Shown piece after piece: positions 37,201-49,200 of a DNA stretch of 64,000 bases. Origin of the DNA: Lepidonotus clava (Eukaryota; Annelida; Polychaeta; Phyllodocida; Polynoidae); contig OW387135.1 of the NCBI GenBank assembly GCA_936440205.1, positions 33,582,792-33,646,791 on the forward strand, written 5' to 3'. The translations under genes were made by a program, and so were the position numbers. The notes beneath the pieces were generated by a model that did no database searches, was not told the origin of the DNA, and saw only the letters and a program-made list of their open reading frames with translations. How positions within the stretch are numbered: the first letter of the stretch is position 1; each line of letters begins with the position of its first letter.

Positions 37201-40200
37201 GGTTCCTCTCCGCTGAGTCCATGTTACTCCGGGACCGCTGGGCCGACTCCTCAAACTGACGGAGCACATTCGCCCGGAGACCCTGCCAGAAAGGTGGTTT
37301 ATTTAAACAGGGATAGAAAAACATAGGTGTTTCCCTTATTCTTTTTCGTTAGCGGTGAAAGATCTTAATATCAACCTTGTTCCTAATATTGAAGATTTCA
37401 ATATAATGTCTAACATTTTTAATCCCAAAAACCCTATGTAACAGCTACAGAGAAATGTGTTTTGACGAAATATCGGGAGGCATATATTTTACTGCTACTA
37501 GAGGGAAATAGTGTTTTCAGTAAAATAGATAGTTACCTTTACGATAAACCCGACGAACCGCTTCCTGAAGGGGAGTTTGCATTTCAGGAACCACATGGCT
37601 ATGACATGATAGGCCAAGGACACCGTATAATGGGTGTACCTGCGGGGCGAAAACAGGCATTTGAGACAGGGATTTCTCCAATGAAAAGATTCTCTCTTAA
37701 AGAACTTGAATCCTTCAAGTTAGAAACAACCAGCAACTTCCAAACAGAACAGTATTAACCTAGAATAAGTTTTGAGAAATGGTTATTATGTGCATAGTCA
37801 TTACGCTGGGTGTTCTTTGGTGCCTTGTCCGCTTGCTTTTCTGAAACGAATCAATAACAAAAGCTTGTTCGGAGAAAATCGATAGATTACACTAAATTCA
37901 AATTCGCTCTTCATAAAGGAAAATGATTATGTATATTCAATAGCATAACATTGTACAGAAAGAGTTCTTTTACGGTAATTTTAGAAGCCTGCAGGTATAA
38001 TGACGCACAATAACTGTGACTCAAAAACACACTTTATTTTAAGAAATGCTCCAACCACTATACCTTGATTCCAAAGAGACTTACTTGAATGGGTTAGTGT
38101 ATGGAAGCGCTATGGCAAACACACTCATGTATTGCTCCTCGACGAAGTTAGTGTACAACTGGGGCAAGCGGATAAGACCTGAAGAGAAATCAGACAGACT
38201 CAACACACGAGGAAGACGAAAATCTATGAAATGCCCATTTCATTATAAAGCCCTGATTTACTGACACACAAAAGATCCTTGTTAACTCTTGTCGATCAAT
38301 AAAGGTTGGTCCGTCACCTTTCTATGTGGTCCAAAGTCATTTCATCACTTAAATTAAAGTATTCAGCTTTTCAATTCATTAATTCAGCCAATTTATCTAT
38401 AGACAACTGAGCTTCAACGTGATTCAACGAACAATGTACTATTAACTTGCTTTTATATTTTGTCATAACATTTAATAGTTTAATTGTGAGGATGACTGCG
38501 CTGATTAATCAGGTTGTACACGTACTAGAGAGAAACTCCATGAGGGGTATGGCCATGGCCATGGTGGCCGAGATCTGGGAGAGGCGGAGCAGGATGGAGG
38601 GCAGCTGTCTCATCATCATATCCACCATCTCCAGCGCACACACCGTCAGGGCACGCACGCAGTCCTTGGCACACTTGGACACCAGTCCGAACTCCAGGCA
38701 CCTCAGCAGATCCACCTGTAACACGACATCACATTAGGAAATACAGCCGGATAGAGGCAGATGTAAAGATAGAGAAAGGCCAAATCTTAATAGAATATTT
38801 CATTATTTTCATTCAAAATATTTGAATATATTTAATGGAAAAGATAAAGGTCAAACAAGGAGAGAGTCTGCCTCGTTTCTTCCCCACCCCAAATCTTAAT
38901 AATAAATAAAAATTATTGGAGGGTAGATCTAGACAGTGCTCATAGAGAAATCCTCCTAAACAAGACATTTGGTCTATGACTAAAAGAAATATACCATGTA
39001 ATATATCAAGATATCATGGCCCCCACTCTCAGGATTTCCTCACCTGTCTTGCCCGTTCCAAGTGTGTGTGGTAAGACACGAGGCAGGTGAGTACAGGGAA
39101 GATGTATGAGTGGAAGTCCGACTTGGTGAACCGGGCCGGCTTGTTGTGCAGGCGCTCGGGCAGGGACAGGGACCGGTTGCTGACCTAAGGGGAGAAATTT
39201 AGAAAAAAAAGTTCAATGACAATTACTAAAGTTGCCTCACAGCAACATTCCCAATTAAGCGGTGCAAGGAAAAAGAGCTTTATCATTGCAACTGATAACT
39301 TACCATGGCGCAGAGACGGGCACAGAAGCGGTCAATGTCGTCAGTCAGGGCGGCCAGGATCAGCGTCTTGTTCTGGAGGACGTAGGGCAGCTGCTCCAGT
39401 ACTACACTCAGCACGCTCCAGTCCGTCTCCTGGAGACACAGGGGTTATGACATAGGTTTTATCTGCTGCAATCCTGCTGGCACATTTGATTCATTTTCAC
39501 ATAAAATAGTAATGCGATGACATTTTAATTTTCCATCTTAGTTTTTCCAGCCATGATTAATAAGCAAAATTAATTGTATATCAATTTCAAGGTCTATTTT
39601 TGATGTGTCGCTCACACTGTATTTTTCGATAAAAAATTACATAATGGCCGTCAGGATTTAAATATAACCAGCAAAGTTAATTATATTGGAGTCTGCAATA
39701 CATGTGCAGGCCGCTGGCATTAAAAGATATCATATTTATAATGAAATAAGTTAGTGTCTTTCACATTTTTATTTATATGGTCTATTGAAGAAGTCTCGGG
39801 CATTTTCCGTTAACGGTCGGTAACAATCGCCTCCAAATGCATGAAACTTTTTATTATATTAAAGCATACCACTTCAAGACAGTCCCTCACGGCTGCGAAG
39901 GCCTGGGCGTAGGGAATGATGGTGATCCTACTCTGGGGGACGACGGGCGAGCTGCGCACCACCGGCGGCGGGCTGGAGGCGGCCTGCTCCGACGAGGTCG
40001 ACCCCATGTAGTGACGGTCACTCAGCTCGGGTCTGCAACACACAAAGCAGTTGAGTGAGAAACGAATAGGTGTATCTGAATGTGTTTTTTTTCAATAATT
40101 TCTTGCGGGTTACCCCTCGTTATTAGATATATTACATTCAAGGCGAACATTTATATATCAAATCTTGCTGGCAGCCAGTCTTCACAAGAACTTTTTTTTC

Positions 40201-43200
40201 ATTCTTTAATCATGAGGTCCAGCCATCTATTATTTTATTCAAAGATGTAATTAGTCAAAACTGAAATAAACTTTTGGAACTGAAAACAGCTGTCGGAGTT
40301 TCTATAAAGACAACTACACTGCTTTTATTACAGTAAAACCCCTAATACAAACCGCATCCTGACTTTGCAGTTTCACTTGGACCATTTCTCCAGCTACATT
40401 GTGTTAGAGACTGAGCAAATCCCTAATTAAGCTGGGTTTGATTTGTTCACATATCTGAGATTTACTTTTACTTAGGCCGCGGCCTAAATTAGGGGTTTTA
40501 GTGTAATCTATTAAAAAATATACATCAACATATAAACATGCCTTCAACATCAACATATTCTTCACAATGACATGACAAGCGTACAAACATAGACCCCTCT
40601 GAGGATATGACGAGTTAAAAAGGGCTATAATCGCAATCATGGTAAATAGAGTAACTATTATCATAATTAAAGCCTCAGCCTTGATGCAGTGTAAAACTTT
40701 CAAATGAATTTTAGTTTTCACTTTGGTTGAAAATGGGAAAATGTTTTTAGAAGATGGAAAATCTTTAAGACTTTGCATATAAGAAAAAGACATGCAGCAT
40801 GCAGATTTGTTAAAATTGACAACTTGGAAACAAAAATATGGTCGGACAGTGTAAACCCTAAATTAAATTTGGAGATTGAGTCCCGATGACACCCCCTTAA
40901 CCCGATGACACCCCCTTCACCCTCAAACTCCCATAGGTGAAATAAAAAGGTATAGTGACCCTGGATACCCAGCATACATAGAATAACCCAGAATGCAATC
41001 TTCCTTTGTTTTATGACCGGTACCGGATGTAGAAGTAGAAACGTTCCTAAAACTTGTACCCGGCGTTTCCACCATTGTAATGACCTGGGGCCATAACATG
41101 CTTTCACCAGCAAAAAATGAATGCCTTCCTATCTGTGCCCTGCAACAACTCTGGTCAACCTGGGCATCGGGGCCACTTCGGACCCAAAATGGTTTTGTAT
41201 TTGTTCAACATATGCTATAGCGATTAAGTACATGTATATTGCATATGTGAAGGAGAAAAGTGTTGCTTGACTTCATAAATTGATATCGCTTATGTGTTTT
41301 TTAGAAAACAAATTCAACGGCAAAGCGTTAAGTGGGCTCTTTGGATGGCGGCACAGAGAAGAACGCATTAGAATTTTAAGCCACTTTTAACATATAGTCC
41401 TATCTTCAAAATGATATCTTTAGAAACAGGAGGTTCTTATTATGAAATTGATGTCGAAATCTGCTATTGGGGGTTCTTAATATCATGAACTTTCTTGATA
41501 TTCCACATAATTATTTCCTTAGGTCTATGGTATAACTTCAAATGCTCCAAAGCCTTATGACTAGTAATAGAGACATGGGAAAAAAGTACAAAACCCAGCT
41601 GATTTTAATTAGAAAATGTAAACTAAATCTATGAATACTCAGACAAAATATTCGACTTACTTTTTTTGTGGCTTATTTGCTAATTATTTATCCTACATCA
41701 CACCCTTGAAAAGCAGTGACCGAAATCACTCCATACTGGACTTCAATTACCAAGTCGCACATAGGTAAATATGCTATCATCGTGTTTACCAACAACGTAT
41801 AAGAAGTCCGTTTATCGAGCTTAAACAAACCGATCAAACACATACTTCTGTCAATTACCGTTTTGTTTTTTAAAACTGCACAATTTGAGGTGTTGTCTCG
41901 GTTTTGTTATCAATAAAGGACAGGGCATTAGCTTTATCAAGCCAGGCTCTCCTTACGGATCATTACGAACAAAATGGTAATGACACACACTTACCGACTT
42001 GCCTAAAGGGGTGGAACTAAGAAGATCGGGTATGTGTTTCATAAGCATACACTTAAGTGAAACCGATCCAGTACTACACTAAAACATAGGTATTAAGAAA
42101 AGACTTAGAGTAACAACCACGACAGGTAAGGATTGATTAATGAGACAAACCTGGCCTCAGTTAACTGACTATGACTGGTCACATTCTTTGTTGGGAGGTC
42201 GGGTAAAATTCCACTGAAAAATGGTAATTATCATTCAAACAAACTCTTTGTAATCTTTGGAACAGACATTCGGTATACATCCATGGTTTTACATTACCGA
42301 ATTGTACGGTACGGTAAGGTATGAAGGTTACCATTTTAGTGTATACATGATAAATGAAAATGACGAGCGTTGGACTAGGTCGGTAGATAACATTCAATTA
42401 CCATATTAACTATTAGAGTGAGGTTCCCACGACAGGTTATAATTTTTTTTTAAAAAACATAACTGAACGAATAGAGAGTGATCACCGATGTGAAAAGGTC
42501 CTTTACATATTTGTTTCACCAGCATGACTCGGTAGTGCAGACACAACTAGCAGGTTACATTCTCTTCCACCTGAACCCGGCAGGCGCAATGACAATAAAG
42601 TTAGTAACCAATGGCTCAGAAAAATCCGTCACCAAAGGGACACAGAAAAGGACGTTTAAGTGGCCCTGCCTACCTGTAGGCGCAGATGACGTGAGGGCTG
42701 TAGACCAGCTTGTTGTCACCGCCAGTGGCGGGGAGTCCAAGCCGGTACAGGCCGTCAGCACGAAGCACCAACAGCCACTCAAAGATCTGAAAAGTCGTCA
42801 ACAAAAGGAAATGCATAAATAAAAGTACAAAGAATATATATATATGTAGGGTTCTCGTGCTCTCCATTAGGGGTCCCTGGCAGAAATAAGCATGCAAGGC
42901 TAGTACCAAATTCTTCCATATTCGATGTCTAGTGGGCCTCAGCCAATCGGACTGCTGAAATCATCAGCCTGTCCCTGCATCTTATCCTCACTAATGTGTA
43001 AGCTGTGGTTTAAAAATCAATAAATTGCATTTTCTATTATTTTTTGGGGAGTGGGGATTTAAAAAGGATGTTTTGTCTTAAGGACACGTCTCAAACTGCA
43101 TGGCGTTATAAGTATTGCTTACCGCCTTTCGGATGTGACCGGCGTGTCGCAGCAGGTGGTCATTGGGGTAGTGACCCTGCACGTGTTTGACCAGCACCTC

Positions 43201-46200
43201 GTAGATCCGGAGTGGGTGGCTGCTCGGTAACTGGAACAGCTTCACCTTTACAAATACAAAACATAGAGACTCAGGATTAGTCGGTCAGGAATTATCATAA
43301 ATTATATCTAAACATTATATAAGCGGAATTCAGAGGCCAATATCATATAGCCTGACAAGTACACTTTGAACTAGGACCCCAAGCTTCCAACATAAATTGT
43401 TTGAATATTAGACTGTTTAGTATATCACCTTGTCGAGATCAAAGTTTCACTAGTGCCCGGAATGTTGGTAACAATAGCAGGTCACCACGGAACGGTTAAG
43501 TCTAATAAAGTGTAAGGCAAAGAGGAGGAAGTTGGCCTGAAATCAAGAAGTTATACACGGAGTAGACCTTTATGAGCCAGTGACTCTCCCTTACCCATTT
43601 GGTGACCTATTTCAGACCACATATTGCTGGTTCCAAACATGCTGGCGAGATTTGAGAGTAAAATACAAGTACCAAATGGAGCCAACAAGTCTAAGACTGA
43701 GTAATCACTAGAAATGGTTTCCCTTTCCCTACCTTGAATATGGCGATGAGCCCGGTAACGGCGGTACTGACGTCATCAAGACGTGGGTCTAGGCGACGGG
43801 AGGCGTCGGAAATGACGTCATAGGAGGCAACAGAGGCGGGGGTAGGAGAGGCGGGAGTGGAGGTGCTGAGGGGTCTGTTGATGACTTTCTGCAGGAGGTC
43901 CAGGAGGTCCAGACCCCTGAGCGTGTGACAGGAGGTGGTGAGGTCGACGAGGAGCTGGGCTGCGCGTTGTCGGACCTCCAGGTCGGGGTCGTGTTGTACG
44001 TGTGAGAGGTGGGGCAACACCACCACCTCTATCAACTCGTCCTGCCATGTGGAGATAAGTATAAACAATCGTAGGACTGTTTCAAAATATCTGATGGTAT
44101 TTTACAAATGGTATAAATGTGGACATCATTTAGGATGCCTGTGAGTCAATTACGCGTTCTTGTCGACATAATACATCTGATAATTTACTTCTCTATAAAT
44201 TTTGTCAGCAGTTAAAGAAATGGTAGTGATTCTGAGACGATCTTTAGGCAAGATCATAACGATGGCATTCAGTGAATTCGTACCTCATACAGTTGTCGGT
44301 TTTCGCTAATGACGTTAGAGAGGACATCTAGAACCTTCCATCGTATCCTCGGGCGCGCTTCTTGCCTGAAGAAATGAGGGGAAACGGAATTACCAAACTA
44401 GACCTGACAAAGCATAGAATGAGGCTTGACGCTAGTCACCGCGAACACAGATTAGGTGGACGTATGAAACATTTGACCAAAGCACCTGAAGCAAGTCTTT
44501 AGGACCCCGACTCGACAGAGAACCCCATCGTGATCGATCGTGTCTTAAAATGCAAATTTGCAACTTTCCCCAATATCAATAATTTTTAATGCAACTGCAT
44601 TTAAATTGTTGTTTTACTGGTACCAATACCGCTCCGGTCCGTCTCCCAGTATCGTTAAGAAATATTTCTTCCCATTACTATTTCCAACGCCAAATGCCAA
44701 CTTTATTCATCACTGATTGGACGTAATGACTTACTTGAAATTTTTCTCGACAAGCTGGTGAAGTGTTTGTATCCAATCTTCATGAGCAGGTGTCACTGAC
44801 TGCGCCTTGTACTGCACCAGAGATAGGATGGACGCCTCCTGCAACAGCATATAGTATTAAAGATGTATGAATCTGTAACTGGATCATATACTCTTCTACA
44901 GGATAAGCTACTTCCCATTTTTTCCAAAAGCATTTTCAGTCTACAATACCTATTTTATATGCCCCACTGGATGTTATTTATTGAAAGAACTGACAGTAAC
45001 TCCAGCATTTCAAACCTCCGTTTACATGACCCCAAGGCGGTAAACCAATAATACAAATTATATTATATGACTTATCAAAAAAGAAATGCGAACAACAGAA
45101 CTGACCGGTCTCTTGCTGGCACATGTCTCGATGATGCTGAAGAAGCGGGTATGGGATCCGTTGAAATGCCCGCGTTCATACAACTCCTCCACAGCCGTCA
45201 GCAGGTCGTGGGTGCTCGACACCAGCAGTGGAGTAACTGATGGCGACGTCTGGAGTGTAAACGGTTTTAACTTTTAATGAAGCCGTTCAGGACAATGAAA
45301 AATCCCTCTTGTAACACAGCTAAAATATCATTTCTATTTATCGTCTAATATTTCTGAAGTTTGCAGATAAGAAAGCCATTCAGAATGTTAACCTAAAATC
45401 ATGGGGGGTGGGGAAATATGACCTTTTCGTTTGTTTAATGATCTATCCTTTTGTTTGTTCTATAATCAGACATGTGATATTCAAGACCGATATCAACGGT
45501 CATTGTTCAAAATAGCTTTTTCTGGTTATACATGTTAAAAAGTTTTTAGACCTTTGTGGGTCATCTCTCTGTTGCCATATTAAAATTACCCAGTGCATAC
45601 CTCTATGTGCCTGAGCAGGGCGTCGATGATATCGAGGATGAGGTCCCAGGTGATCATCTGCTGGTCCTTGCCGTACTTGTAGACCAGGCGCTGTACCGAC
45701 AGCACCACCTCATACGCCACCCGGCTCGACTGACTGTGCTCCAACGCCTACAACAAGGTACACGTGTCCTTTTTTCAGTTGGATTCATATAGTAACTACT
45801 ATCATATACAACACCGTGTAGTCAATTCCGGGGAATGTTTCTTTTTTATAGAGAGGTCCGTAATCTTAGTATAGCTTTAGATATTTTACTCTACGGCAAA
45901 TTAGTGCCTTATTTGCGGTAATTCTTTTTTTCGTCATAGGTAATGACGGGTGTTTTTTAAACGCATTCTATGATGTCTCCGACAGAGCCGTTTCACAAAG
46001 TTCATAAGGCAGGACGGAAGCATACATTTTGGACTTTCAAAGATCTAGTAAGGAAAAGCCAACATTTCACCCGGAAAAGTTAACATTTACAGTTCTAGCA
46101 TATCTAGGCCCGGTTGCATCGGAGCTTCCATGGAGAATGCACAAGCAGTCATTGCCAGGGAGCGGGCTGTGATCTCCACGACCAAACCCCTTGTAGATTT

Positions 46201-49200
46201 CAAGTGTTAAGTGCGCTTGTTGTTATACTACTGGTGTAGTCTCACAGTGAAGTCATAATATAAACCACCACCTCCTCTAACCATCTAAGAGTTAGATTGT
46301 CACTCGCATCACGCTTAATTAACTTCGCCGTGAAAATGACCCTGGCTGTCGGTACAGCGTAAAACACCAATCACTCACTCACTCACGCTTAACTTTCTGA
46401 CATCGTAACAAAACAAATCATTACAAATGTGGGCTTCAATCCACTATTCATAAAACAAACTTCAGCTTTTTCCTGGATTCCTGGATTGGGGGCGCGGTGG
46501 GGCAGGTAACAGCCTTCATCGCCCTCTGGTCATTGTATTAGAACGCCCTGGCGGTCGCAAGCTAGGTCAACTTCACATATCCAAAGTCCAACAGATAGGT
46601 GCTCAGTGAAAACCAACAAGGCCTGAAAATACTTCTCACCTGTATAAATGAAGGCAGAACGGAGGACGGCGGGTGTTTGAGGGACGTCACTTTCTTAGAT
46701 CCCCACAGAGCCATGCCGATAAAGAACACTGCGCCCCGCAACAAGATGGCACCACTGTCTGTGATGTTATTCCTTAAAAACAATTCCAAGTTCATTTATG
46801 TAAGATTAGCCCAACTATCTATTAACAAAGAACCAATAGTTTCCTTTTCATCTATCAACATTAATTAAGGTACACTTTTTACGGTGCAAATGTTGATAAA
46901 AAGATCAGTTTACAGCCTTTGCCTTTTAAGTCTTTCAGGAGATAAATTGCCAAGTAATATTGTCAATAAGCATCATCGATAGGAACTCATTTAGGGTATT
47001 TTCTTTATCTTTTTTTCCGTTTCAACAAAAATCCAACTTACTTGTCCTGCAGGATGCAGCACATGGTGTAGATACCTCTGTGACCGAGGTGAGTTCCCAA
47101 CAGCTTCCTCATCAGCTATAATCCAATAACATCACATTGAAATGAGTTTATATGAGAGCAGAAATTGTCAATAACGTTATATGTGCAGTTCCAAATGTAA
47201 TGTTAGCAGCACACTATTCTTACATGCGTGCTAAGACGAATGAATCCAGAAAAAGTAGTTTTTTGAGGGTGAAGATGAAGTAAGTCATCATTTTTATTAT
47301 TATACGTACTGCTTCTGTAAATTTGTTCGAAATTTGTGAACGACTTTTATAAAGCAATGATTCAAAATCTACCAACATGTTTCCTGATCTTAACGATCAA
47401 ACAAGTTGTTGACTAGCTGCTCTGAGTGACTCACCATCCAGCTGGACTGACAGAGCTGCTCGCTGTTGACGATCCGGCAGAGGCAGGCAGTGAACTGGTG
47501 CAGCGATTCGGGTGGCAGACAGCTGTAGGCTATCACCGTGTCCAGCACCTTGAGACACAGCTGGATAAAGAGTATCATAAACCGTATTAGACTTGCTTTG
47601 ATATTTGATAAAGGAGCAGGAAATTTTACAACCACCTTGCATTATCCAAAAAATACTTTTTAGTTGAAACTCATCAGTCCGTATATTCGATAGCATTTTC
47701 TGAAGCACATCATTTGTAATACTCGATTAGATTACCCGATTTTATACCATTTATAAAAATAAACAGAATATATTTGAACTTCCATATCTAGGAAAGCTTT
47801 TTGATAAACAACACGCAATTTGAACTCGGAGTATGGCTTACTTGTCTACTCCCGGATAGACTACTATCTAATTGAATCAGGATTAAAGGACATTTGCAGT
47901 ACAATGATTATGCAGATACATATAAACCGGCGGTATAAAGAGAAATGTATATCTTACGTCAATATCTTCCTCTCTGCCGGTTCTGTTGGCTATCAACGTG
48001 GTGTGTCTACAAGATAAAATAATCTCATGGTTAATGTATTCATATTTAGTAACTAGTATTAACACTTGCATATAGATCCCCTTTTCAATATTTTCTTTAA
48101 TAACACAGCATTAGCCCTTGCCATTTTCATAATAAACTGATGCATATTCGGTTGGTTGATTGGTTGCTGTGGTTTACTATCGTATCAACATCTATTGCGG
48201 CGAGAACAAGGTTATTAATAATCCTGTTTTAGATAATAAGCACGGTGAACAAATGATGATTCATTACGGTAATTGAAATGCAGAAATAACTTACAAGACT
48301 AAAGCTGCTACCACATTCTCATCCAGGTAGGCAGCGTTGTACTTGACCACGTTGACCAATAGACTCAGGAACTCGGCGATTTTGGACGAACTGATTATGT
48401 CCTTCATCCACTCCAGCAAGAACACGCCTTTCATGATTAGAAAAAGAAGTGTAATATTTAATATTCATATGCCACGTTCAAAGATGAACCCATTACGTTG
48501 CAATTTGTCATTAAGTTAATTCTTTACTTGTGGTAAATCATAACACCTGGAAAATGTCGGACTCTGATTCTTTTTTCCCCCAATACTTGAACAGAAATAC
48601 CAAGATAGCTTTCTAACTAACCTGTATCCTCTTCGAAGTACGTCAAGTCCTTTCCATCACTGCTCAGCACTTTGAACATTTCCAATCTGTACCAAGAAAT
48701 AAATTATAAAGAAATGAACCTACACCATCTGCAGTAAAAATTTTACTCATGTAATGAGACTAGAACTGTGCGCCTATTTACCATGTCTACGAATACAGGA
48801 GTTCCCTCCTTTTCTTCGGAAAACACAAATTTATTTGATTTAGTACTGTCATAGGTTATGTTACTTTTTCTGTCTTTTGTATGTTTTGATTTATGAATTT
48901 ATTGGGGTAAAGGAATAATAATTACCTTTGAGGAAGATCTTCAAACAGCGTGTGACCTTTGATCACTCTGAAGAAATGGGCTCGCATGATTCCCAACTGG
49001 TCGTACTGGAACAGAGATAATTTTACATTCTATGAGCGTTAGTACTTTTTGCACCGATAAATTTTCGCGGAATCATCACTCAGAGATATTTTGGGGTCAA
49101 CATAATTTCGCACATTTTGTTATCATTTCTATTCGGTCCATATCATCATATATTTTCACTCACATTATATTTTCGAGCAATGGGCGAAATGCGCGAAAAT

